A stretch of 64,000 bases of DNA from Natronocalculus amylovorans (GTDB lineage: Archaea > Halobacteriota > Halobacteria > Halobacteriales > Haloferacaceae): contig NZ_JAKRVX010000003.1 in the NCBI RefSeq assembly GCF_023638035.1, forward strand, positions 434,001-498,000, read 5' to 3'. Below the pieces are notes generated by a model. The model was not told the origin of the DNA. It did not search any database and worked only from the letters and a program-made list of their open reading frames with translations. The position numbers and the translations under genes are program-made. How positions within the stretch are numbered: the stretch's first letter is position 1; each line of letters opens with the position of its first letter. Shown piece after piece: positions 8,312-17,345 of the stretch.

Positions 8312-9454
8312 CTACTCTTCGTGTGTATCTTGCTCGTGATCAGAGTGACCGTGACCAGCATCCGCTTCAATAAGATGCCCATGCTCGTCCATCCGTTTCT
8401 CGCGGAGGAACCTTGCTCGATACCGATTTGCACCTTCATACACATCTGCCTCCCGGATGTCGTCCGTCTCATCATCCGCAACAGCGTGGATAATATCCTC
8501 AATCTGTTCCTTTTCGCTTGATGTTAGCTCAAACGTATACGTCTCCGTTTCCTCACGCTCAAGTGTTGTCCATTTGCGTGCGGCCGCAACAACAAGCGAA
8601 CATGGCTCACGGCACGGGAATATCCCATCACCGCCCTCTGCATGGAGCGGTGTCTCCTCATCGTACTGCCACTCTCTTCGCTTGAGACACTGGCTGTCTG
8701 TACAGCACGTCGCTGCAACATGCTCGACTGCGTCGTACGCAAGTTCGTCAATAATGCCGTAGATGCCTGTTTGTCGCTCTGCAGTATCTCGCCAATGGTC
8801 AATATCGATCGTCCCCTGGTGTTCTCTGTACCAGTTGGCGATCGTTGCAGGGTAGAATGTGTCGACCGTTTCATAAGCGTCTCGAGCCGACAGCTCCGTG
8901 AATACCCAGCCAGTCGGGAGCGATGGTGCAGTTCGGAGTGGGCGGTAGCGGCCTTTTCCATCAAATGTGCTGATATCTCTCGCTGAAAGCGGGTCGCTGT
9001 ATGCATCAAGCGTTGATGCTGAGGAGTCATGGTCGTCAACATGACGAATCTCATACTGTCGGGCACCATCCTGTGCCAGTGTGGTTGTTATCTGCAGTTG
9101 TCCCCACGCTTTTGTCATCCCGTCAGCTAATGCAGCATAGCGATCGACGACCGGATGTTCGTCTCCGTCTTCTAAAAATCGAAGGAATGCGAATAAGTGT
9201 GGGACTTCGTCACCGACGACCTCACTCCAAAACCACCAGTTGGTGAGATAGTCGGACGCCTGTCTGGCTTGTTCGTGAAGCTCGCTTTCGGAGAGACGGC
9301 TGGCCGTGATTTCGTTCGTTTCGAACTCATAGGTGTCCGTTTTTGGCTCGTAGCGAACATAGAGATCATCAAAGGCGATAACATCCTCCGATGAGAGCGT
9401 CGAAAGAAATGCGTCGAACTGATTCGGTTCGATCGAATCAAGAGTAACGCTCAT
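8312..9454 (-). CDS. DR2241-family Fe-S protein linked to CbiX
   Basis: The 380-residue protein belongs to the family that in Deinococcus is joined to a cobaltochelatase. A cysteine cluster near residues 262-305 (TCCTDSQCLKR, then CREPCSLVV) is the probable 4Fe-4S site. The C-terminus is His-rich (HGHLIEADAGHGHSDHEQ), which could hold cobalt or another metal before insertion; that is inference. It lies directly downstream of cbiX with 3 bases between them, so the two are made together. The family is believed to support sirohydrochlorin metal insertion, but a defined reaction is not known to me. Confidence 0.8.
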   Translation of the reverse strand: MSVTLDSIEPNQFDAFLSTLSSEDVIAFDDLYVRYEPKTDTYEFETNEITASRLSESELHEQARQASDYLTNWWFWSEVVGDEVPHLFAFLRFLEDGDEHPVVDRYAALADGMTKAWGQLQITTTLAQDGARQYEIRHVDDHDSSASTLDAYSDPLSARDISTFDGKGRYRPLRTAPSLPTGWVFTELSARDAYETVDTFYPATIANWYREHQGTIDIDHWRDTAERQTGIYGIIDELAYDAVEHVAATCCTDSQCLKRREWQYDEETPLHAEGGDGIFPCREPCSLVVAAARKWTTLEREETETYTFELTSSEKEQIEDIIHAVADDETDDIREADVYEGANRYRARFLREKRMDEHGHLIEADAGHGHSDHEQDTHEE

Positions 9455-9457
9455 TAC

Positions 9458-10342
9458 TTAATCACCCATCGCTGGTTCCGCAGACCGGGTCTGTTCACGA
9501 ACGATCTCAAGCGCGTCACCGATTGACGCACCAGCATCCGCAGCACGTTCCAAAATAACATCCGCCATCAATCCTTCAGTCCCCACGGCACCTGCATACC
9601 AGATTCGATGCCCATCGACGTGTGCTGGTATGTCGTAGCCTTTTGTATAATCATCTGTGAGCCCCATATCTTCGGGGATGTCCTCCTGTGTATGGAACCC
9701 ATCTGCGATGAATAGCGGAACAACAACGATGTCTTCGGTTTCAAAGAAATCAGTCACGTCGTCTACTTCCGGTTCTTCATCCATATAGAGGGCTTGGACC
9801 TCCTCGAAGCGATCCATCTGTCGAATTCGATCGGCGTGGTACTCAATCGCTTTTGCGGAGTTTTCATTTCGCTCTGTTCCATGCCCAACAACCGCAAATC
9901 CAAATCCGTCACCGACATCTGAGTCTCCGGTCACAGACTCTGCGCGACGAACGAGCACATCAGTCATCGCCTCGTGTGTTCCAACAGGGCCGCAGTAGTG
10001 GACTGTTCGATCGATATCTTCTGCAGTGATAACGGCATGATCTGCACTGAGTCCATCGGAGTCCCACTGAGAGACATCCCACCCATCTAACCGAAGTTCG
10101 CGTGGAATCACTTGTTCTGTAAAGTATCCCTCGCTGATGAACAGCGGAACCACGTAGATTTCGTCACCTTCGACTGTCCGTAGCACCTCCCGAAGCGATG
10201 GCTCTTCTTTCCAGAATCCAGTGCGGACTTCATCAAACGCACCAATCGATCGGATCGTGTCCGCGTGATCGTGTGTTGGTGCACTTGAGTCTGGATTCAG
10301 ATGTGAACCGTGCGCAACAATTACCAGCGATTGCATACCCAA
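9458..10342 (-). CDS. cbiX: Sirohydrochlorin cobaltochelatase, two-domain CbiX
   Basis: CbiX inserts cobalt into sirohydrochlorin in the anaerobic (early-cobalt) route to cobalamin. The 294-residue protein holds two chelatase repeats: one with the catalytic histidine in VAHGSHLNP (about H11) and a second with VGHGTERNEN (about residue 150). Both have VVPLFI-type strands that precede the second metal-binding histidine (GFHTQEDIPE in the second repeat). This double-domain length is usual for haloarchaeal CbiX. It leads the cbiX-DR2241 operon. Its first ~90 coding bases are repeated in decayed form at about 14.9-15.0 kb, on the far side of the TAXI-TRAP cassette. Confidence 0.92.
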   Translation of the reverse strand: MGMQSLVIVAHGSHLNPDSSAPTHDHADTIRSIGAFDEVRTGFWKEEPSLREVLRTVEGDEIYVVPLFISEGYFTEQVIPRELRLDGWDVSQWDSDGLSADHAVITAEDIDRTVHYCGPVGTHEAMTDVLVRRAESVTGDSDVGDGFGFAVVGHGTERNENSAKAIEYHADRIRQMDRFEEVQALYMDEEPEVDDVTDFFETEDIVVVPLFIADGFHTQEDIPEDMGLTDDYTKGYDIPAHVDGHRIWYAGAVGTEGLMADVILERAADAGASIGDALEIVREQTRSAEPAMGD

Positions 10343-10443
10343 TATTGGGATGGCAGCGGTTTATGAACTTCGACGGTGAGTTCAATGTCAATGTTAATTT
10401 TAAAACATATCAACATTTCATACATTCTGTATAAAATGGAATA

Positions 10444-10453
10444 ATGCATGCAT
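10444..10453. promoter_or_regulatory. ATGCATGCAT palindrome before the TAXI receptor gene
   Basis: A perfect 10-base palindrome sits in the AT-rich cbiX-TRAP intergenic region, about 90 bases before the receptor start. ATGCAT is also repeated before the BMP lipoprotein gene at 60.65-60.71 kb. A shared regulator is possible but unproven. Confidence 0.3.
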
Positions 10454-10535
10454 TTATGCTCAATTAGTTAAAATATACATACCAAATAGAGGCATTCGGC
10501 AACAATTTATAAATAATGAGGTGTATGAAGAATGT

Positions 10536-11591
10536 ATGTCATCAGATGTGACAACGACCGACGGACGGCGTCGTAAGATTCTCAAATCGATCGGCGCAGC
10601 GGGTCTTATTGGCCTTGCAGGATGTACCGGAAACGGGAACGGAGACGCCAACGGTAATGGCAACGGTAACGGTGCGGACGACGGAAACGGTAACGGTGCT
10701 GACGACGGCAATGACAACGGTGCGGGCGATGAAGGAGAGCGTATTGCGTGGCACGCAGGAGGGACTGGTGGAACGTACTATCCACTCTCCAATGAGTTCA
10801 AAACGATCGTTGAAGCTGACACTCCACACACCCTTCAGGTTCAGTCGACAGGTGCATCCGTAGAAAATGTCGGCAGCCTAGAACAGGGAGCCGCGGACTT
10901 TGCGCTTATTCAGAACGATATTGCGTTCTTCGCACGCAATGGAGAATCACTTGATGTATTCGAGGGTGCACCCGTCGAGAACCTTCGCGGTGTTGCAACG
11001 CTGTATCCGGAGACAATCCATATTGTCGTCAACCCAGACTCAAACATTACCAGTTTCGAAGACCTCGAGGGGACAACAGTCAATACCGGAGACCTTGGAT
11101 CCGGTACCCAAGTGAACGCGCTTCAGATTCTCGAAACTGTTGGTATCACAACCGACGACTTTACAGAGCAGAACGATGGCTTCGATGGCGCTGCTGACCA
11201 GCTCCGCGACGGAGATATCGACGCCGCATTTGTTGTGGGGGGATGGCCAGTCGGTGCGATCTCCGACCTCGCAGAAACTGCAGAGATTGAGCTTCTCAAC
11301 ATCGACGATGAGACCCGAGAAGACCTTTTAGCCGGCGCAGAGTGGTTCGCAAACGATACAATCCCAGGAGGAACCTACAGCGGTATTGACGAAGATGTCA
11401 ACACAATCTCTGTGCAAGCAATGATCGCAACGCGTGAGGAGTATGATGCAGACATTGTAGAAGAGATCACTGAAACAATCTTCGAGAACGTCGATCAGCT
11501 AACAATCAAAGAGGATTTCATCAACACAGAGTCCGCCCAGGACGGAATGTCGATCGAGCTACACGAAGGGGCAGCACGCTACTTCGAATAA
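10536..11591 (+). CDS. TAXI-family TRAP transporter solute receptor (TAT lipoprotein)
   Basis: The 351-residue precursor is the extracellular binding component of a TRAP uptake system of the TAXI type. It has a TAT signal (RRRKILKSIG), a lipobox (GLAGC) and a Gly/Asn/Asp linker (residues 28-65). The binding domain opens with WHAGGTGGTYYPL, the family hallmark, followed by VQSTGASVENVGSLEQGAADFALIQND segments. The ATG at 10536 is preferred to the in-frame GTG at 10521, since a TATA-like TTTATAAAT lies about 25-30 bases before it. DUF1850 and fused permease genes follow on the same strand. TAXI systems are tied to glutamate or other carboxylates in studied cases; the substrate here is open. Confidence 0.93.
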   Translation: MSSDVTTTDGRRRKILKSIGAAGLIGLAGCTGNGNGDANGNGNGNGADDGNGNGADDGNDNGAGDEGERIAWHAGGTGGTYYPLSNEFKTIVEADTPHTLQVQSTGASVENVGSLEQGAADFALIQNDIAFFARNGESLDVFEGAPVENLRGVATLYPETIHIVVNPDSNITSFEDLEGTTVNTGDLGSGTQVNALQILETVGITTDDFTEQNDGFDGAADQLRDGDIDAAFVVGGWPVGAISDLAETAEIELLNIDDETREDLLAGAEWFANDTIPGGTYSGIDEDVNTISVQAMIATREEYDADIVEEITETIFENVDQLTIKEDFINTESAQDGMSIELHEGAARYFE

Positions 11592-11658
11592 TACACACCT
11601 GACGCATGACACACCGACTCATACGGTCGCTCATTAACATAAATGTTGCTGGTACCAC

Positions 11659-12174
11659 ATGGTAACACGACAGTCGGCGGTTGTTGGAGTTGGTGTATTC
11701 TTGTTTTTTATAATCGCTATTGGAGTTTCGACAGGAGTGGTTAGCTATGCGACACATACTGTCGTTGTCGAATCTTCGTCAGGGAAGACACTCATAGAAC
11801 AGCCAGCTACCGATGGCGAAACGGTAGAGCTTGCGTACACACACAGTGTTGAGCGAACACTCGTTACTGAGAGATATGAAATTGAAAATCAGGCGTTCAG
11901 ACAATCAGCAATGATCTTTTCATCGTTTGGGGCCGGCTTTCCATCGGAGGCAGCGGTCGATCGAACAGATGACGGCCAATTTATATATGAACCACAGGCT
12001 GTTGTATTGGACAGCCTGTACATTTCGTCAGGCCCTATTGCCAATCATGAGCTACGAATAGGAGTGCAAACATATGAGCTATATGACATCTCAGATGGTG
12101 ACGCTGTGCGAGTGTACGTGGTTGAGCGAAGCACACCAATAACAGTCGGGAGAAACAATGGGAACAGCAGATAA
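11659..12174 (+). CDS. DUF1850 protein of the TAXI-TRAP cassette
   Basis: The 171-residue protein has one N-terminal transmembrane helix (residues 8-30) and then a beta-rich domain outside the membrane. The family signature is ELAYTHSVERTLVTERYEI (about residues 54-72), a THSV...E pattern shared by DUF1850 proteins. Its end overlaps the permease start by 17 bases, so translation is probably coupled. DUF1850 genes commonly sit between TAXI receptor and permease genes, so a role in assembling or gating the transporter is likely by association; no biochemical function is known to me. Confidence 0.85.
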   Translation: MVTRQSAVVGVGVFLFFIIAIGVSTGVVSYATHTVVVESSSGKTLIEQPATDGETVELAYTHSVERTLVTERYEIENQAFRQSAMIFSSFGAGFPSEAAVDRTDDGQFIYEPQAVVLDSLYISSGPIANHELRIGVQTYELYDISDGDAVRVYVVERSTPITVGRNNGNSR

Positions 12175-14875
12175 CACTGAGACAAGTTCACTATCGACAG
12201 ATGATGAGCTTACTGAAGAAGAGCGTGAGCAGTTACTTCAGGAGATAGAAAAAAAGCGATCGCTACGGGGTGTTGCTGCAATTGTGGTTGCAGTCATCGG
12301 AATTACATTCTCGCTGTTTCAGGTAATTATTGCAGCTCGAAGCACAACCTGGCAGGCGGAAATACCGGTACTTGATATCCAATATCAGGTGTTTTCGTTG
12401 CAGCCGCTGCAAGCGAATGCAATTCATGTTGCGTTTGCGCTTATTTTGGCATTCTTACTGTTCCCCCCGACAAATGGAACCGGTCCAATATTCAAACGGG
12501 GAGGAGCGCTGGCAGACCGCCTCGGTTCACGTGGTGGTGACGCTGTCAAAGGACTCCTTGATCGAATTCGAGCTACAATCCGGTGGTTCATGGTTGACAC
12601 GACCAACTCACGGATCACACCACTCGATTACACGCTGATCATTGCGACGCTGGCAACGCCAGTCTATATGCTTAGAGAGTTTGACGAGATCCGCCAGATG
12701 CGTGCACGAGGAATGTCGCTTGGTCGTCCGATCGACGAGGTGTATCCATTCCTTGATCCGATCGTCACCATTTTTACGACGCTTGGTGCACCAATTACCG
12801 ACGTTCCGTACGCCATCTTGATTGGAGCGATCGGAATCCTCCTCGTGTTAGAAGCGACACGCCGTGCACTTGGAACATTTCTTATGGGAGTTGTCGCAGC
12901 GTTCATCGTCTACGCCCGATGGGGCTATCTCATTCCCCGAAATGTCTCCTATATCGGGATTCTCTCAATCCCACAGCTGGGATGGTTCGAAATTATTCGA
13001 GACCTCTGGTTTACCACAGTCGGTATCTTTGGAACACCAGTGAGTGTGAGTGTCCGGTTTATCTACATTTTCATCCTCTTTGGTGCCTTTTTGGAGATGT
13101 CCGGAGCTGGAAAATGGTTCATTGACTTTGCGTACTCGCTGACTGGTTCTCGACGTGGTGGACCTGCAAAAGCATCTGTTGTCTCCTCCGGATTCATGGG
13201 AATGCTTTCGGGATCGTCGATCGCAAACACTGTGACAACTGGTGCGTTTACGATTCCGCTGATGAAGCGATCGGGATACTCCGCGGAGTTCGCAGGCGGT
13301 GTTGAGTCTTCTGCATCATCCGGTGGTCAGATTCTCCCACCAGTAATGGGTGCTGCGGCCTTCCTCATTGTTGAGTTCACTGGAACACCATACAGCGATG
13401 TGATTGTCGCCGCAACAGTCCCTGCGCTTGCGTTCTTTTTCGGGATGTGGGTGATGGTTCACTTCGAAGCTGGACGACACGGAATCGGTGGATTGGACCG
13501 ATCGGAGCTTTCGCGCCCAACTGATCTGCTCCGTGCAGGCTGGTTCTATCTTGTTCCGATCTTCCTCTTGCTCTACTACTTAGTTGGGCTTCGGCTCTCA
13601 GTTGGCCGATCCGGCTGGTATACAATTGTCGCAATCATCGCGTTGATTGCATTCATTGCAGCGTATAACGACAAAACACGGATTCCACTGGTCACTGCGA
13701 TCGGTGTACTCACAAGCATCCAAGCAGCCTCCTATGTAAGCTTTGGTGTCGGAGTGACAGGCGTTATTTCGGGAGCAACCGGTACGGAGCTTGCTGTAAC
13801 GGAAGCGATCCGATCGGCAGTTGGCGATCTGGATATGATCATACTCGTTGTGAGCCTTGTGGGGCTTCTTTTGACGAACCGTGGAGATGCACCGTTACTT
13901 GATTTAGATGATGCAGTTGATGATGCTGCAACAGATACGGCAACCCGGCTAGGCCGCCCATCACTTGGGACGAACAAAGCCTACCGATTCCTTGTCTTCG
14001 GTCTCAAATCAATGGAATCCGGTGCAAAAACGGCGACGACCGTTGTCATTGCAGTTGCCGCAGCAGGAGTCATTCCAGGCGTGATCAGTGTCAGTGGGCT
14101 TGGACCAAACCTGACATCACTGATTCTGACCGTAAGTGGGCAATCGCTTGTGATTATGCTGCTTCTTGCAGGCGTCTCTGCAATCATTATGGGACTCGGA
14201 ATGCCGACGACGGTCATGTATATCCTCCTCGTCTCGATGCTTGGTGGTGCGCTGGAGCAGTTTGGCGTTGCAATTTTAGCGGCACACCTGTTCATCCTCT
14301 ACTTCGGTCTCATGGCGGATGTTACACCACCGGTGGCGGTCGCAGCATACGCGGCTGCGGGTGTCGCAAAAGCTGATGAGTTCGCAACCGGCGTGACTGC
14401 ATTCTTGTTGTCTTTGAACAAGGTGATGGTTCCATTTGCGTTCATCTTCGCACCAGGAGTCCTCCTGCTCCGTCAGGTCGATGGCGAGTGGACCGTGATT
14501 GGCCTTTCAGATGTGCTTGATGTTGGATTCTTCATCCCTGAGGTGCTCATTCCGATCGTTGGTGTATTCGCGGGCGTATGGGCACTGGGAGTTACAATTA
14601 TTGGCTACTACAACAGCGAGGTGACCAGTATTGACAGAGCACTATTCTCCGTCTCATCGTTGTTGTTAATGGTTCCAGCACTTATTCTGCTTCCAGTAGA
14701 GACCACGCTCTCGTTTGCAGGCGTTTCGGTTTCGTTGCACACGCTTACGTTCGATCTGATCTTCCGAGGTCTCGGTGCAGCGTTGCTTGTTGGACTAATT
14801 GTACGCAACCGCGGTGGAAATAAAGAGGATCAAACTGTTCACGAATCCGCAGGCGAGCCGATCGCAGCCGAATAG
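12158..14875 (+). CDS. TRAP transporter fused permease (small + large subunits)
   Basis: The 905-residue membrane protein combines the 4-helix small and the roughly 12-helix large TRAP permease subunits, as usual for TAXI systems. A charged cytoplasmic N-terminus (residues 1-40) is followed by many hydrophobic helices. The large-subunit half shows conserved loops: GSSIANTVTTGAFTIPLMKRSGY (about residues 350-375), SSASSGGQILPPVMGAAAF, and in the second repeat GLGMPTTVMYILLV and ADVTPPVAVAAY. It uses an ion gradient, presumably Na+, to import the solute delivered by the receptor. It ends the cassette; beyond its stop lies a decayed cbiX fragment. Confidence 0.94.
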   Translation: MGTADNTETSSLSTDDELTEEEREQLLQEIEKKRSLRGVAAIVVAVIGITFSLFQVIIAARSTTWQAEIPVLDIQYQVFSLQPLQANAIHVAFALILAFLLFPPTNGTGPIFKRGGALADRLGSRGGDAVKGLLDRIRATIRWFMVDTTNSRITPLDYTLIIATLATPVYMLREFDEIRQMRARGMSLGRPIDEVYPFLDPIVTIFTTLGAPITDVPYAILIGAIGILLVLEATRRALGTFLMGVVAAFIVYARWGYLIPRNVSYIGILSIPQLGWFEIIRDLWFTTVGIFGTPVSVSVRFIYIFILFGAFLEMSGAGKWFIDFAYSLTGSRRGGPAKASVVSSGFMGMLSGSSIANTVTTGAFTIPLMKRSGYSAEFAGGVESSASSGGQILPPVMGAAAFLIVEFTGTPYSDVIVAATVPALAFFFGMWVMVHFEAGRHGIGGLDRSELSRPTDLLRAGWFYLVPIFLLLYYLVGLRLSVGRSGWYTIVAIIALIAFIAAYNDKTRIPLVTAIGVLTSIQAASYVSFGVGVTGVISGATGTELAVTEAIRSAVGDLDMIILVVSLVGLLLTNRGDAPLLDLDDAVDDAATDTATRLGRPSLGTNKAYRFLVFGLKSMESGAKTATTVVIAVAAAGVIPGVISVSGLGPNLTSLILTVSGQSLVIMLLLAGVSAIIMGLGMPTTVMYILLVSMLGGALEQFGVAILAAHLFILYFGLMADVTPPVAVAAYAAAGVAKADEFATGVTAFLLSLNKVMVPFAFIFAPGVLLLRQVDGEWTVIGLSDVLDVGFFIPEVLIPIVGVFAGVWALGVTIIGYYNSEVTSIDRALFSVSSLLLMVPALILLPVETTLSFAGVSVSLHTLTFDLIFRGLGAALLVGLIVRNRGGNKEDQTVHESAGEPIAAE

Positions 14876-14914
14876 CGCTAACGCGTTTCCGTTCGAGTCT
14901 CATTACATATACCA

Positions 14915-15005
14915 ATTGATCAGACCGTGTCACGGTGTCGTGTGCTGGTGTGCATGAGGCTAGATTCAGATACGAACTGCGCGCACCAATTACCAGCGAT
15001 TGCAT
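14915..15005 (-). pseudogene. Decayed copy of the cbiX 5' end
   Basis: Reading from 15005 on the minus strand gives MQSLVIGARSSYLNLASCTP, clearly related to the CbiX start MQSLVIVAHGSHLNPDSSAP. The following PAHDTVT matches PTHDHADT. DNA similarity continues about 40 bases upstream of the start (compare 15006-15050 with 10343-10385). The chelatase His is changed (HGS to RSS), and the copy soon loses similarity, so it is not functional. It is the same distance class and orientation as the real cbiX, on the opposite side of the TAXI-TRAP cassette. Confidence 0.75.
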
Positions 15006-15168
15006 ACGCAATGTACGGAAGATTCCGGTCTGTGAACTTCGGCACCCAGATGTCCGGATACTGAACAAATGCGTTATTTCATTAGGTTGACGCTATGTGA
15101 CGAGTATCATAACAGACAGAAAAATATGGCAGAACGTATTGCAATCAGAATCCAAATAGAAACGTACT

Positions 15169-16701
15169 CTAGCTCCCTCGGTTCAGTGCGTTGGTGACGT
15201 ACGGTTTGATCGATGGACCTAATACCATGATCACGATCAGAATCGAGAGGATAATTGTCAGTGGTCGATCTGGGTTAAAGAATACCAACCAAGAACCATC
15301 AGAAAGCTGGAGTGATCGGTCTAAGTTCTGTTCAGCAATTGGCCCCAGGACCACCCCTAACACGAATGCAATAATTGAGTAGTCGAATTTTTTCATGTAG
15401 TATCCGATAATCCCAAGCAGTACGACCGTGGAGACATCAAGCCAGTTTTGTCCGGTTCCACGGAGTGCGAATGCACCAACGAGTGCAAGGACGATGATGA
15501 TTGGAATGATGTAATCCGTGTCTACTCTAGTAATTGCACTTGCACGAGTGACCAAGAGCAGCCCGACCGTCAGAATCAAGACGTTACCAATCAGCAGTGC
15601 GATAAATAGACTGTATGTTGTCACTAACTCTTCACCAAAGAGTGTCGGCCCTGGGCGAAGTCCATGCATCACCAATCCACCAAGCAACACTGCAGTAGCG
15701 GCACTTCCAGGAATACCGAATGAGAGTGTCGGAATGAGCGACCCACCAATTGTACCGTTGTTTGAAGATTCGGCCGCGATGAGTCCAACTTCATTCCCTT
15801 TTCCGTAGGTTTCGGGATCTTTTGCAGACCGAACTGCCTCACCATACGCAACAAATGTCGAAACGGTGGAGCCTGCGCCAGGAATAGAACCGATCGCCAT
15901 GCCAATGTATCCTGACTTGAGAACTGTTCCAGGATACGAAAAGACCGTTCGGATACCTGGGATGACACTACCTGAAAGAACGGTGTCACTCTGGGAGATT
16001 CCTCCCTTTTCCCCTGCAAGTTTGAACATCTCTGCAATTGCAAACAACCCAATGAGGACCGCGACAAACGCAATCCCCTCGACTAACACGAATCCGAACT
16101 GGTCCTGGAATGTGTAGCGTGGGGTAATTGCCATTGGGGCAGTCCCAACTGACGTAATGAGGAGGCCAAACATTCCTGCAGTGATACCCTTGACCATTGA
16201 CCCACGTGCAATGACCGTAATCATTGCAAGTCCAAGCAGTGCAATAAGGAATCTCTCAGGAGATCCAAAGGCTAATACAATCTCAACAAGAACGGGTGAC
16301 AGTAAAATTAGTGTAATTACGGTAAAAAATCCAGCAATCGACGATGCCGTTGCCGAGATTGACAATGCTTTCATAGCATCGCCCGATCTCGACATCGGAT
16401 ACCCGTCAAACGTTGTTGCTGCTGCGGCGGCGGTCCCCGGTGCATTGATTAGAATAGCCGCAATCGCACCACCATACATTGCACCGCTGTATACACTCAC
16501 AAGGAGAATAATCGCATTGACCGGCTCAAGCGGTAATGTGAGCGGAAGCATAATTGCCATACCAAGTGAGGGACCAAGCCCAGGGAGTGCACCAATCACA
16601 ATTCCTAGTAAGATCCCAACAATGATCCATCCAAATGTTGGCCAACTAAATGCAATTCCTACTGCCTCAATGAACACGGATATGGTCTCAGCAAATGGCA
16701 T
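15169..16701 (-). CDS. tctA: Tripartite tricarboxylate transporter permease TctA
   Basis: The 510-residue protein is the large (about 12-helix) membrane channel of a TTT-family importer that takes up carboxylates with a binding protein. Family signatures are GALPGLGPSLGMAIMLPLT (about residues 37-55), the GGAIAAILINAPGTAAAAATTFDGYP region and SIPGAGSTVSTFVAYGEAVR. The start at 16701 is chosen because a strong GGAGG lies just before it and it gives the usual N-terminus (MPFAETI); a longer frame from 16755 would overlap tctB. It is last in the tctC-tctB-tctA set. Confidence 0.94.
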   Translation of the reverse strand: MPFAETISVFIEAVGIAFSWPTFGWIIVGILLGIVIGALPGLGPSLGMAIMLPLTLPLEPVNAIILLVSVYSGAMYGGAIAAILINAPGTAAAAATTFDGYPMSRSGDAMKALSISATASSIAGFFTVITLILLSPVLVEIVLAFGSPERFLIALLGLAMITVIARGSMVKGITAGMFGLLITSVGTAPMAITPRYTFQDQFGFVLVEGIAFVAVLIGLFAIAEMFKLAGEKGGISQSDTVLSGSVIPGIRTVFSYPGTVLKSGYIGMAIGSIPGAGSTVSTFVAYGEAVRSAKDPETYGKGNEVGLIAAESSNNGTIGGSLIPTLSFGIPGSAATAVLLGGLVMHGLRPGPTLFGEELVTTYSLFIALLIGNVLILTVGLLLVTRASAITRVDTDYIIPIIIVLALVGAFALRGTGQNWLDVSTVVLLGIIGYYMKKFDYSIIAFVLGVVLGPIAEQNLDRSLQLSDGSWLVFFNPDRPLTIILSILIVIMVLGPSIKPYVTNALNRGS

Positions 16702-16714
16702 TAGTATCCCTCCC

Positions 16715-17278
16715 TCATAGATATGACCCCAAATCAACGAGTGCACCACTGTCAATATTGATGTTCAATACAGCGACAAATCCATAGGCCATGAGGAACC
16801 CAAGAACCGACAGTAACACAATCATATACCACGGACGTCGGAGTCCAATCAAATACGCTGCGATAAATATTGGTGACGCCCACAGCATACCAATTGCATA
16901 CGAAAGGGCAACAAACAATGATGTGAGGATACCAACAAACAGTGCACCATGTACAGTAACGTATTTTAAATCAACATATCGCGTTTCAGGCTCTGCAAGA
17001 GACCCTTGCTCATCTCCCGGTGTTTCTTCATCAGCAGCCATATCTTCAAATGCACCACTGCTATCAGTAACAAGCCGCTTCAACGGTCCCGGTAGGTACG
17101 AGCGAAACAACAGAGCTAGTGCACCGAGGACCGTCATTGCAGCAGTGAACCGTGGGAATGCTGCCGGTCTGTCGGGAAACGAATAAGATTCGACGAACAT
17201 GTATGTCCCTACTATGATAAATAATAAGAGAAGCCCATGTTCGGCGGTAACCCGTTCTTTAAATGAGCGTAGTTCCAT
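16715..17278 (-). CDS. tctB: Tripartite tricarboxylate transporter small permease TctB
   Basis: The 187-residue protein is the small four-helix membrane subunit of the TctABC system. One helix lies near residues 15-30, a second near 42-62 and two or three after residue 105, separated by a long acidic cytoplasmic loop (about residues 70-100, AADEETPGDEQGS). The motif AFPRFTAAM is typical. It sits between the binding protein and TctA genes, 13 bases before tctA. Overall length and helix plan match the family, whose sequence is otherwise poorly conserved. Confidence 0.88.
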   Translation of the reverse strand: MELRSFKERVTAEHGLLLLFIIVGTYMFVESYSFPDRPAAFPRFTAAMTVLGALALLFRSYLPGPLKRLVTDSSGAFEDMAADEETPGDEQGSLAEPETRYVDLKYVTVHGALFVGILTSLFVALSYAIGMLWASPIFIAAYLIGLRRPWYMIVLLSVLGFLMAYGFVAVLNINIDSGALVDLGSYL

Positions 17279-17345
17279 GCGTGTAGGTAAAAAGCGATAG
17301 TTGCAGTTGACTATTTTTTGTGGGTAAATCCACCGGTTATTGTTA

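Noticed and set aside
14745-15068. A 107-residue minus-strand frame after the TRAP permease
   Set aside because: Only its inner part (from 15005) resembles CbiX and then loses similarity; it is recorded as a pseudogene fragment, not a gene.
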